From: Microbacterium sp. ET2
Lineage (GTDB): Bacteria > Actinomycetota > Actinomycetes > Actinomycetales > Microbacteriaceae
Assembly (NCBI RefSeq): GCF_030347395.1
Contig: NZ_CP128170.1
Location: forward strand, 2,170,001-2,234,000
Direction: 5' to 3'
Length of the DNA: 64,000 bases
Shown here: in pieces, positions 54,840 through 63,694 of the stretch
Layout: each line of letters begins with the position of its first letter
Position numbering within the stretch: position 1 is the stretch's first letter
Notes under the pieces: model-generated
Told to the model about the DNA's origin: nothing
Seen by the model: only the letters and a program-made list of their open reading frames with translations
Database searches by the model: none
Translations under genes and position numbers: made by a program

Positions 54840-55657
54840 TCGCGGTGTGGGCCTCCCCGGGCATCGCCCGCCAGGCCGCCGTCGCGGTGGGCTCACTCAC
54901 GGCCCACGCCGTCACGACGACGAAGGCCGCCGACGCGCTCGCCGTCGTCGGGGGAGCGGCCTGGTGCTCCGATGCGACGGCCGCCCTCCAGGCCGGAGCC
55001 CGGGCAGTGCTGGCCGTGCACCCCGAGGGCGGCACCGCCGCCGACCTCCACGCGGTCCGCGCGGTCGCCGATGGCCGCCGGGTGTGGGTCGAGCGGCGAC
55101 TCCGACCCGCCCGACTCGCCGCGCAGGTGCGTGAGCTTCTCGCTGCGCCGCGATCGGCCCTCTTGCCCCCCTCGCTCATCGAGATCGACGTCGCGGCCGC
55201 GGGAGCGGATCTGGCCGATGCGCTCGCCGACGCGATCTCGTGGGTCGGCGTCGTCGTCCACGATCCCGTCGTGCGCCTCGAGGGCAGCGCGGCGACGCGC
55301 TACGGGGCGATCGCGCGGCTGACGGCGCTCACCGGGGTCGGCGACGCTGCGGCGTCGACGACCGTCGTCGTGACCGCGACTGCCGTTCGAGCGGGCGCCG
55401 GCGTACTTCGCGCGACCCTCCTCGCTCCTGCGCGCGTGGAGGTGGAGATCGACCTCGATGCCCGAACGCAGGCGGTCACCGTCACCGATGAGCAGGGTGC
55501 GATGACCCTCGCTCCCTCGTTCGACGATCCCCTGCGTCACGCCCTCCGACGGGCGATCGAGCGCCTCGACAGCGCCGAGCCCACCCATGATCTCGACGCT
55601 CTTGTCGACGATCGCGCAGCCGCAACGGGCATCTTCCGGCCGACCGACTATGCATAA
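54836..55657 (+). CDS. Hypothetical protein coupled to a Gfo/Idh oxidoreductase
   Basis: A 273-aa Ala-rich protein not confidently recognised. The N-terminal half looks like a Gfo/Idh fold without the GxGxxG and EKP motifs: AALQAGARAVLAVHPEGGTA falls where [26 protein letters not shown] is expected, and the end RHALRRAIERLDSAEPTHDL resembles the family C-terminus. It may be a catalytically degenerate subunit of the preceding enzyme. GTG start in the upstream stop. Confidence 0.6.
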   Translation: MIAVWASPGIARQAAVAVGSLTAHAVTTTKAADALAVVGGAAWCSDATAALQAGARAVLAVHPEGGTAADLHAVRAVADGRRVWVERRLRPARLAAQVRELLAAPRSALLPPSLIEIDVAAAGADLADALADAISWVGVVVHDPVVRLEGSAATRYGAIARLTALTGVGDAAASTTVVVTATAVRAGAGVLRATLLAPARVEVEIDLDARTQAVTVTDEQGAMTLAPSFDDPLRHALRRAIERLDSAEPTHDLDALVDDRAAATGIFRPTDYA

Positions 55658-55694
55658 AACAGGCTGATATCTGGCATCCGCATATTCGGATTCC

Positions 55695-55717
55695 CTTATG
55701 TCTTTAATCGACCGATA
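55695..55717 (+). promoter_or_regulatory. Weak match to the 23-bp operator series
   Basis: CTTATGT (perfect left arm), then CTTTAATCG, then ACCGATA. It lacks the CGAAA core. It lies 57 bp upstream of the extradiol dioxygenase, so the ring-cleavage operon may belong to the same regulon. Confidence 0.3.
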
Positions 55718-55773
55718 GTGGATCTGGGCGCCGAAGTGACACGCCCCCCAGAGCTTTTTCGAAAGGGTCGAAG

Positions 55774-56784
55774 ATGATCAAGCTTCTCTCTCACCTGTCC
55801 TATATCTCCATCACGACGCCCGACGTCGAGGCGTCGGTGAAGTTCTACGAGGAGGAGGTCGGACTCACCGTCGTCGACCGCGTCGACGGACGCGTGTACC
55901 TCCGCTGCTGGGGTGACTACTACGCCTACTCGGTGGTCGTGGTTCCCGGCGACGAGCCGACGCTGGAGACGATGGCGTGGCGCACCTCGAGCGAGGAGGC
56001 CCTCGACGAGGCCGTCAAGCGCATCGAGGCGGCGGGCGTTCAGGGCGAGTGGTTCGAGGCGCACAAGATCGGGCGCGCATACCGCTTCGTCGGTCCGCAG
56101 GGTCACCCCATGACCCTCCACTGGAACGTCACGCGCCACCAGGCGCCGGGACACACCGCGTCGATCTACCCCGACCGCCCCGAGAAGCGCAGCAAGATCG
56201 CCGGTGCACCCCGCCAGCTCGACCACGTCACGATCGCTGCGCGCGACGTCGACGAGTTCGCGAAGTGGTACAACGAGGTGCTGGGCTTCCGCATCATGGC
56301 CCGCACCGTCCTCGACCAGGCCCCGATCTCGGTGTTCAGCGTGCTGACCACCAACGAGAAGTCGCATGACCTCGGCGTCGTCCTGGACGGTTCGACCCGG
56401 CCCGGCCGCATCAATCACTACGCGTTCTGGGTCGACACCTACGAAGAGCTCCTCATCGCCGCCGACACGCTCATGGAGCGCGACATCCCGATCGAGTACG
56501 GCCCATCCATCCACGGCATCGGCGAGCAGACGTTCCTGTATTACCGCGAGCCGTCCTCGATGCGCATCGAGCTGAACACCGGCGGCTACCGCAACTACGT
56601 GCCGGACTGGACGCCCAACACCTGGAAGCCCTCGCTCGGATCGAGCAACATGTACCGCAACGGCGCCATGCCGATGTCGATGACGGAATCGTTCCCGTCC
56701 GCCGACGGCCCGAGCGCGACCGAGGAGGGCGTGCCCGACGAGATCCGTGACGCGCTCATCAACCCGTACACCACGACCGGCTGA
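55774..56784 (+). CDS. VOC-family extradiol ring-cleavage dioxygenase
   Basis: A 336-aa two-domain type I extradiol dioxygenase. Fe(II) ligands in the C-terminal domain: His in RQLDHVTIAARDVD, His in GRINHYAFWVDTYE and Glu in MRIELNTGG; the N-terminal vestigial domain starts LSYISITTPDVEASVKFYEE. Cuts a catechol-type ring next to the diol; the substrate is unknown. First gene of a ring-cleavage operon. Confidence 0.87.
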   Translation: MIKLLSHLSYISITTPDVEASVKFYEEEVGLTVVDRVDGRVYLRCWGDYYAYSVVVVPGDEPTLETMAWRTSSEEALDEAVKRIEAAGVQGEWFEAHKIGRAYRFVGPQGHPMTLHWNVTRHQAPGHTASIYPDRPEKRSKIAGAPRQLDHVTIAARDVDEFAKWYNEVLGFRIMARTVLDQAPISVFSVLTTNEKSHDLGVVLDGSTRPGRINHYAFWVDTYEELLIAADTLMERDIPIEYGPSIHGIGEQTFLYYREPSSMRIELNTGGYRNYVPDWTPNTWKPSLGSSNMYRNGAMPMSMTESFPSADGPSATEEGVPDEIRDALINPYTTTG

Positions 56785-56798
56785 TCACGTGCTCCACT

Positions 56799-56829
56799 CC
56801 TGGGGCGGTCGTTCGGCGGCCGCCCCAGG
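56799..56829. terminator. Strong hairpin between dioxygenase and FAH genes
   Basis: Perfect 10-bp stem CCTGGGGCGG / CCGCCCCAGG with an 11-nt spacer in the 72-bp gap. There is no T tract, so it may be an mRNA-stabilising or attenuating element rather than a full terminator. Confidence 0.5.
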
Positions 56830-56856
56830 CACCACGTCAGGATTCGAGGAGGACTC

Positions 56857-57824
56857 ATGACGACACCACCCCCCGCTCCCTTCGCTCTCGCCCGCTACCG
56901 CGAGGGCGATTCCGTGCGTCTGGGCCTCGTCGCCGGCGACCGCATCCGACCGCTCGGAGAGACCGAGCTCGGCGCGGCGAGCGTCAACGGTTTCCTCGCC
57001 GCACCCGACTGGTCGCGGCTGCAGAAGCTGGCGGAGCAGACGGATGCCGCGTGGCGGCCGCTCGACGAGGTCACCCTGACTGCTCCGGTGGAACCCCGGC
57101 AGGTGCTGCAAGCCGGTGCGAACTACCGCACCCACGTGGTGCAGCTGATCATGGCGGGGCTGACGAAGGGCGGCGAGTCGGAACTGAGCCCCGACGAGGT
57201 GCGCGCGAAGGCCGAGAAGATCATGGACGCCCGGGCCGCGAGCGGTCGGCCCTTCATCTTCCTCGGCCTCGCGCAGTGCGTCGTCGGTGACGACGCACCA
57301 CTGGAGCTCCCCTCCTACAGCGACACCCACGACTGGGAGCTGGGCTCGCCGTGGTGATCGGCCGGGAAGCGTTCCGGGTGACCCCGGAGAGCGCGCTCGA
57401 CCACGTCGCCGGCTACACGATCGTCAACGACATCACCACGCGCGACCGCGTGTTCCCGCCCGACGTGGGAGACATCGGCGCGGACTGGTTCCGCTCGAAG
57501 AACGCGCCCGGATTCCTCCCGACGGGCCCGTACCTCGTGCCGGCTCCGTTCGTCGACCCGAGCGACCTGTCCGTGCGCCTCGAGCTGAACGGCGAGGTCA
57601 TGCAGGACGCGACGACGGCGGAGCTCGTCTTCGACGTGCCGACCCTCATCTCCGCCGCATCGCAGACCCTCCCCCTTCTCCCGGGCGACCTCCTCCTCAC
57701 GGGCAGCCCCGCCGGCAACGGCCAGCACTGGAAGCGGTTCCTCCGCGACGGCGACGTCATGACCGGCACGATCGAGGGCCTGGGAACCCAGGTCCTCCGC
57801 TGCGTGGCGGAGGTCGGCGCGTGA
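56857..57824 (+). CDS. Fumarylacetoacetate hydrolase family protein (frameshifted)
   Basis: About 322 aa. FAH-type motifs: VLQAGANYRTHVVQ, GYTIVNDITTRDRVFPPDVG, SKNAPGFLPTGPYLVPAPF and GDLLLTGSPAGNGQHWKRFL. The break is near 57342-57344, where GAGCTGGGCTCG lacks one A; restoring it gives a GAGCTC and WELELAVVIGREAF. After extradiol cleavage such enzymes hydrolyse or decarboxylate the oxo acid. Overlaps the next gene by GTGA. Confidence 0.82.
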
Positions 57825-58838
57825 GCGGGCACACCGAGACGACACGTCCGTCCGAGAACCCGGCCGACCTCGACCGCACCGATCCCGAGGGCGAGATCGC
57901 GGCACGTGCCGCGGCCTACCGCAACTGGGGGCGCTGGGGTGAGGACGACGTGCTCGGGACCCTCAACTTCATCGATGCCGAGGCGCGCGTCGCCGCGGCA
58001 TCCCTCGTCCGTGAGGGGATCGTGGTCTCCCTCGCGCAGGCCTTCGACACCGACGGGCCCCAGACCGGCTGGCGGCGCCGCACGAACCCGGTCCATACGA
58101 TGACCGACACCGGCACCGACGCCGAGCGGGGCAACCAGGGCTTCCCGCACGGCATCGGCGGCGCTGACGACGTGATCGCGATGCCGCTGCAGTGCTCGAC
58201 GCAGTGGGACGGTCTCGGGCACATCTTCGACCACGGCATGGCGTGGAACGGTCGTCGTGCGGGCGACGTCGTCACCAGCGACGGCGACCTCGTCACCGGC
58301 ATCGAGCACACCCGCACCTCGTTCGTCACCCGCGGCGTGCTGCTCGATGTCGCCGCGCACCTGCGCCCCGACACGGGCGAGCCTCGAGGACGGCTACGCC
58401 ATCTCGGCCGCCGATCTCGAGGCCACGATCGCCGCGCAGGGGCCGTCGAGCCGGGTGGGTCGCGGGGACATCGTCGTGGTGCGCACCGGGCGCTATGCGC
58501 GCACGCGCCGCGAGGGCTGGAACGGCTACGCCGGAGGCTCGGCGGCGGGGCTCTCGCTCACCACCGCCGGGTGGCTCCACCGCACCGAGATCGCCGGGAT
58601 CGCCACCGATACGTGGGGCTTCGAGGTGCGGCCGAACGAGTTCGACGTACCCTCCTTCCAACCCCTCCACCAGGTCGTGATCCCCAACATGGGACTCTCG
58701 ATCGGTGAGATGTGGAACCTGGAAGAGCTCGCCGAGACCTGCCACGGTCTCGGCCGGTTCGACTTCTTCCTCGCCGCACCGACCCTGCCGATCACCGGCG
58801 CGGTCGGATCGCCCGTCAATCCCGTCGCCGTCCTGTAG
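57821..58838 (+). CDS. Cyclase-family metal-dependent hydrolase (frameshifted)
   Basis: About 338 aa of the kynurenine-formamidase-like cyclase family. Metal motif in STQWDGLGHIFDHGMAW (the HxGTHxD region is varied); PNEFDVPSFQPLHQVVIPNM follows. The break is at 58379-58385 (GAGCCTC for GAGCTC); correction gives DTGELEDGYAISAADLE. Probably hydrolyses a ring-cleavage product or lactone; the substrate is unknown. Confidence 0.8.
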
Positions 58839-58874
58839 ACGGCGCGCACACCCACAGAACAGGGAGGTTCTGAA

Positions 58875-60041
58875 ATGACCGAGCAGCATGACGATGCCGT
58901 TCAGGACAATGCCGTGCAGAAGGTCGCGATCGCCGGTGCCGGCGTCGCGGGACTCGCCGCCGCGATCCGGTTGGCGGCGAACGGCGTCGACGTCGACCTG
59001 TACGAATCCAAGCCCGAGCTCACGGCCCTGGGGTCGGGGATCTCGCTGCAGGGGAATGCGCTCCGGGTCTTCGACGCCCTCGGTGCGTGGGACGACATCC
59101 GTGCCGCCGGTTTCGCGTTCGAGGGCCTGACGCTGCGCGCCCCCGGACCCGAAGCCCCCGTGGTGGCGAACCTCCCCGACGTCAAGACCGGCGGTCCGGA
59201 CTATCCGGCGGCGATGGGGATGCCGCGGCCTGACCTCGCGCGAATCCTGCTCGAGCACGCCGAGAAGGCGGGTGCCCGGGTGCACTTCGGTCGCTCGATC
59301 ACCGGTATCGATGCCCGCGCGAACGACGCGGTGGAGGTCTTCGTCGACGGCGAGTCGGCCGGCGAGTACGACCTGCTGATCGGCGCCGACGGGCTGAACT
59401 CCGCGATCCGAGAGATGATCGGCATCACCGAGAAGCCCGAGCCGACCGGGATGGGCATCTGGCGCACCTTCGTCTCCCGCCCCGCCGAGGTCGAGCGCAG
59501 CGAGCTCTACTACGGCGGGCCCGTCTACATCGCCGGGTACACCCCCACCGGTGAGAACTCGATGTACGCCTTCCTCGTCGAGAAGGCGCAGGACCGTCAG
59601 GGCGTGTCCGATGAGGAGGCGACCCGCATCATGATCGAGGAGTCGCGCGCGTACGGCGGCCCCTGGAACGCGATCCGCGCCGACCTGGAGAAGGGTGCGC
59701 ACGCCAACTACACATGGTTCACCAAGCACCTCGTCGACGGACCGTGGAACCGCGGCCGCGTCGTCATCATCGGCGACGCCGCGCACAGCTGCCCTCCGAC
59801 GATCGCCCAGGGCGCGGCCCAGGGTCTGGAGGACGCCCTCGTGCTGACCGAGCTCCTCACCACCCGCGACACGGTCGATCAGGACCTCTGGGACACCTTC
59901 CACGCGCGGCGCCTGCCGCGGGCGAAGGCGGTGGTCGAGGCATCCGTCCAGCTCGGACAGTGGCAGATCGACGGCAATCGTGATGCCGACGCCGGCGGCC
60001 TCATCTTCGGCATCGCCCAGCAGATGGCCCAGCCCGCATGA
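58875..60041 (+). CDS. FAD-dependent aromatic monooxygenase
   Basis: A 388-aa group A flavin hydroxylase: VAIAGAGVAGLAAAIRLAAN, LLIGADGLNSAIREM (DG motif), and GDAAHSCPPTIAQGAAQGLE. Closest in pattern to salicylate or 6-hydroxynicotinate hydroxylases. It probably supplies the dihydroxy substrate for the dioxygenase. RBS GGGAGG. ATGA overlap with the next gene. Confidence 0.87.
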   Translation: MTEQHDDAVQDNAVQKVAIAGAGVAGLAAAIRLAANGVDVDLYESKPELTALGSGISLQGNALRVFDALGAWDDIRAAGFAFEGLTLRAPGPEAPVVANLPDVKTGGPDYPAAMGMPRPDLARILLEHAEKAGARVHFGRSITGIDARANDAVEVFVDGESAGEYDLLIGADGLNSAIREMIGITEKPEPTGMGIWRTFVSRPAEVERSELYYGGPVYIAGYTPTGENSMYAFLVEKAQDRQGVSDEEATRIMIEESRAYGGPWNAIRADLEKGAHANYTWFTKHLVDGPWNRGRVVIIGDAAHSCPPTIAQGAAQGLEDALVLTELLTTRDTVDQDLWDTFHARRLPRAKAVVEASVQLGQWQIDGNRDADAGGLIFGIAQQMAQPA

Positions 60042-61057
60042 GCGCCGTCGCCCCGATCACCGACGTACACGCGCACGTGCTGCTGCCGGCGCTGCACGCC
60101 GAGGTCGAGCGACGAGCGCCGGACGAGGTGCGCGCCGCCGCCGAGCTGGACCTGCGTCGAAACGGCGCCGAGAGCCAGGCGGTGTCGGGCCCGATGGTGG
60201 GTTCGCGCATCCCGAAGCTCACCGACGTCGCCGTGCGGCTGGCCGATATGGATGCCCAGGGCGTCGATCGCCAGTGGGTGAGCGCGTCGCCGAACCACTT
60301 CTACCCGTGGGCGAACGAAGGACTGTCGGTGTGGATCGCGATGGAGGCCAACCGCCTCATCGCCGAACACATCGCCGAGGCCCCCGACCGTCTCACCGGT
60401 CTCGGCGTCGTCCCGCTCCAGCACCCCGAACGGATCGTCGAGTGCCTCGACGACGCCGTCCTCGGTCGCGGACTCGCGGGGGTGGAGATCTCCTCCTTCG
60501 CCGGCGACGTCGAGCTCTCGGACGAGCGGCTCGAGCCGTTCTGGGCACGGGCGGCCGAACTCGGCGTCGTGATCTTCCTGCACCCCTTCGGCTGCAGCCT
60601 CGACGAGCGGCTCGACCGGTTCTATCTCGCCAACACGGTGGGACAGCCGGTGGAGAATGCCGTGGCGCTGTCGCACCTCATCTTCTCGGGCGTGCTCGAC
60701 CGGCATCCGGATCTGAAGATCGTCGCCGCGCACGGCGGCGGGTATCTTCCCACGGTGATCGGGCGCTCCGATCACGCCTGGCGGGTGCGGCCCGACGCGC
60801 GGCGCTGTGCGCACCTGCCGTCGACGTACCTGTCGAAGCTGTGGTTCGACACCGTGGTGCACGACGCGCGGACGCTCCGCGCCCTCGTGGACGTCGCGGG
60901 CGGCACCAAGGTCGTCCTCGGCAGCGACTACCCCTTCGACATGGGACTGGAAGACCCGGTCTCCTTCGTGCAGGACGCAGACCTGTCCGAGGAGACCACC
61001 CGGCGGATCCTGTCGGAGAACGCCGCCGAGCTCCTGCGGACGCGGGTGAAGGTATGA
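60038..61057 (+). CDS. Amidohydrolase, ACMSD/gamma-resorcylate decarboxylase-like
   Basis: A 339-aa amidohydrolase-2 protein: TDVHAHVLLP (HxH), IFLHPFGCS, IVAAHGGGYLPT and VLGSDYPFDMG. The layout matches ACMSD-type non-oxidative decarboxylases. Between a monooxygenase and an FAH gene, decarboxylation of an aromatic acid or ring-fission product is likely; not assignable further. Confidence 0.83.
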   Translation: MSAVAPITDVHAHVLLPALHAEVERRAPDEVRAAAELDLRRNGAESQAVSGPMVGSRIPKLTDVAVRLADMDAQGVDRQWVSASPNHFYPWANEGLSVWIAMEANRLIAEHIAEAPDRLTGLGVVPLQHPERIVECLDDAVLGRGLAGVEISSFAGDVELSDERLEPFWARAAELGVVIFLHPFGCSLDERLDRFYLANTVGQPVENAVALSHLIFSGVLDRHPDLKIVAAHGGGYLPTVIGRSDHAWRVRPDARRCAHLPSTYLSKLWFDTVVHDARTLRALVDVAGGTKVVLGSDYPFDMGLEDPVSFVQDADLSEETTRRILSENAAELLRTRVKV

Positions 61058-62038
61058 AGATCGCACGTTGGACGGGTGGGGGCGAGGGCTTCATCATCGG
61101 CGATCGCGTCGTGCCGTTCCCCGACGGACTGACCGTCGCGCGGGTGCTCGCGGGCGGACTGCCGCTCGCGCAGGCGCTGCACCATCGCGTCAGCGACAGC
61201 CGCACGATCGCCGATCACGGCCGGCCGCTGGAGGATGTCACGCTGCTCGCGCCGCTGCAGCCGGCGTCGGTCCGCGACTTCGTGACCTTCGAAGAGCACG
61301 TCGAAGGCGTGAGCGCCGGCGTCGAGGGCAAGAGCAACGTCGCCGATGAGTGGTACCAGGCGCCGACGTTCTACTTCACCAATCCGCACACCATCCTCGG
61401 CCCTGACGAGACGGTGGATCCACCCGTCACCGAGCGCCTCGACTTCGAGCTCGAAGTCGCCGTCGTCATCGGCGACGTCGCCGGATCGACAGGCTCGAAC
61501 CTCGACGCCGAGCAGGCGGCGGCGCACATCTTCGGCTACACGATCATGAACGACTGGTCGGCCCGCGACCTTCAGGCGCGTGAGATGAAGGTGCGCCTCG
61601 GACCCGCGAAGGGCAAGGACTTCGGCACGAGCCTCGGTCCCTGGATCGTCACCGCCGACGAACTCGCGCACCATCTCGACGACGACGGCTTCCTCGCGAT
61701 CCGCGCCGAGGTGCGGGTCAACGGCGAGCTCATCGGCGAAGATCTCGTGTCGAACATGGGCTGGCCCTTCCCCGAGGCTCGTCGCCTACGCCTCGCGCAA
61801 CTCGCGCGTCGCGTCGGGGGACGTGCTCGGTTCGGGGACGGTCGGCAACGGCGGATGCCTCGGCGAGCTGTGGGGCCGCAACGGCGACCTGACACCGCCG
61901 CCCCTGAAGCCCGGCGATGTCGTGACGATGTCGGTCGAGGGCCTGGGTGAGTTGAGCGGTCGGGTGGGGGAGTACGTCCGGGCCCCCGAGCTGCCCGTCG
62001 CTCGTCCCCGCCCACGGCTGCGGCGGCGACCACTTTAG
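61054..62038 (+). CDS. Fumarylacetoacetate hydrolase family protein (frameshifted)
   Basis: About 328 aa, FAA-like: VRDFVTFEEHVEG, YQAPTFYFTNPHTILGPDE, IFGYTIMNDWSARDLQAREM (metal site), and GSGTVGNGGCLGELWGRNG. The break is at 61774-61780 (GAGGCTC for GAGCTC); correction gives WPFPELVAYASRASRVASG. It differs from the first FAH (56857), so the two act on different acids. Ends in the 23-bp site ahead of the MFS gene. Confidence 0.83.
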
Positions 62039-62055
62039 TTGCTTTTCGACTGAAG
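62033..62055 (-). promoter_or_regulatory. CTTAnGT-N9-ACnTnAG operator, site 6
   Basis: On the minus strand CTTCAGT, then CGAAAAGCA, then ACTAAAG. It lies between the FAH stop and the MFS start, linking the carrier and second CarA gene to the presumed regulon. Confidence 0.5.
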
Positions 62056-62065
62056 CAGGCCTAAG

Positions 62066-63664
62066 ATGGACATGACGTCGGGGTCCTCCGGGCCCGTTCC
62101 CGCCGTGATGGATCGGATGGGGCACACCGAGTCGCGTCGACGGCCCGATCGATCGGGCACATCGAATATGCCGCTCTCCCGCGCCAGGCTCCGCCTGCTC
62201 GTCTTCTCCCTTCTGACCGCCGCCTTCCTCGGCGCCCTCGACCACACGGTCGTCGCGACCTCACTGGCCACCGTGGCCGGTGACCTCGGTGCCCTCGAAC
62301 ACATGAGCTGGGTGGTCGTCGGCTACACCCTCGCCGCGACGGTGCTGCTCCCCGTCCTCGGCAAGCTCGGCGACATCCTGGGCCCGCGGGCGGTGTTCCT
62401 GACCTCCCTCGTCGTCTTCATCGTCGCCTCGCTCGCGTGCGGCTTCTCCCAGGACATGACCCAGCTCGTCATCGCGCGTGTGCTGCAGGGGGCCAGCTCG
62501 GCGGGGCTTCAGCTGATGTCGCAGACGATCGTCGCGTATGTCACCACTCCGCGCGAGCGGCCGCGGTACCTCGCCATCATCGGAGCCGCGTTCCCGGTCG
62601 CCATCGTGCTCGGCCCCCTCTTCGGCGGTCTCATCACCGACTTCTGGGGCTGGCCGTGGGTGTTCTGGGTCAACGTGCCCGTGGGCCTGGTCGCCCTCGT
62701 GCTGGCCGTCGTCGCGGTGCCGCACGTCGAGCCGTCGGGGAGGCGCAGCTTCGACGTCCCGGGCGCGGTCCTGTTCACCGTGGCGATGGTCGCCCTCGTG
62801 CTCGCCGTCAGCTGGGTCGGCGACCCCGCGGCATCCGTCCCGGTGCTCATCGCCTTCGCGGTCGCCGGCGTGACCTTCACGGCGTTCTTCGTGGTGGAGG
62901 CGCGGGTGGCCGAGCCCTTCGTGCCGCTGCGCGCCTTCCGCAGCCGCACGGTCGCTGCCGGCATCGCCCTGTCGGGGATCATCGGCATCGGCCTGTTCTC
63001 GGTCACCGCGTACCTTCCGACGTACTTCCAGATGGCCTACGGCACCACCGCGACCGTGTCGGGGCTCGTCCCCATCGCCACGGTGTTCGGGATGCTGGTG
63101 GCCAACCTCGGCACCGGATGGCTCGCCAGCCGCACGGGGCGCTACCGGCCCTATCCGATCATCGGCACGACCCTCGGTGCCATCGGACTCTTCACCATGT
63201 CGCTCCTTCCGGTCGGGCTCCCCCTCTGGGTGCCGATGGTGGTCATGGCCGTGGTCGGGCTCGGCACCGGGAGCTTCATGAGCCTCGTGATCGCCGTCGT
63301 GCAGTCGGCCACGCCGCGCAGCGAGACCGGCAGCATCACCGCGACGATCAACCTCGTCCGCCAGGTGGGCTCGACGGTCGCGACCGCCGTCATCGGGGGA
63401 GTGGTCGGTTTCGGCGTCGCGGCGCGCCTGCCGTCGATGATTGATCCGAACGGGCTCACGCCGCAGGTCGTGCGCGAATCCTCCCTCGCCGTCCAGACCG
63501 AGGTCGCCGCGATCTACCGCGACGTGCTGGCCCCGGTCTTCCTCGCCCTCGCCGTGGTCTACGCCCTCGGCATCATCGCCGCGCTGCTCCTTCCCGGCGG
63601 CCGGCTCTCCGACGAGGCGCCGGCCGACACCCCCGTCGACGCCGACCGCGTCACCACGCCCTGA
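62066..63664 (+). CDS. MFS transporter, DHA2 (EmrB/QacA) family
   Basis: About 532 aa with about 14 hydrophobic segments: LFSLLTAAFLGALDHTVVAT (TM1, motif D type), GDILGPRAVFLTSLVVFIVA, and RVLQGASSAGLQLMSQTI (motif C region nearby). This family exports drugs or takes up acids and sugars by proton coupling. The start is uncertain: ATG 62066 has no RBS, and ATG 62168 (MPLSRARLRL) would still keep all helices. Probably cotranscribed with the CarA-like gene. Confidence 0.85.
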   Translation: MDMTSGSSGPVPAVMDRMGHTESRRRPDRSGTSNMPLSRARLRLLVFSLLTAAFLGALDHTVVATSLATVAGDLGALEHMSWVVVGYTLAATVLLPVLGKLGDILGPRAVFLTSLVVFIVASLACGFSQDMTQLVIARVLQGASSAGLQLMSQTIVAYVTTPRERPRYLAIIGAAFPVAIVLGPLFGGLITDFWGWPWVFWVNVPVGLVALVLAVVAVPHVEPSGRRSFDVPGAVLFTVAMVALVLAVSWVGDPAASVPVLIAFAVAGVTFTAFFVVEARVAEPFVPLRAFRSRTVAAGIALSGIIGIGLFSVTAYLPTYFQMAYGTTATVSGLVPIATVFGMLVANLGTGWLASRTGRYRPYPIIGTTLGAIGLFTMSLLPVGLPLWVPMVVMAVVGLGTGSFMSLVIAVVQSATPRSETGSITATINLVRQVGSTVATAVIGGVVGFGVAARLPSMIDPNGLTPQVVRESSLAVQTEVAAIYRDVLAPVFLALAVVYALGIIAALLLPGGRLSDEAPADTPVDADRVTTP

Positions 63665-63694
63665 ACCCCCTCACCCGCACCACCAGGAGTCACC

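Noticed and set aside
7500..61780. Programmed frameshifting or true pseudogenes for the nine broken genes
   Set aside because: The breaks sit at unrelated positions of unrelated genes, lack slippery heptamers with structures, share only the GAGCTC motif, and each is repaired by a one-base change (a one- or two-base change at 15310). Sequencing error is simpler.
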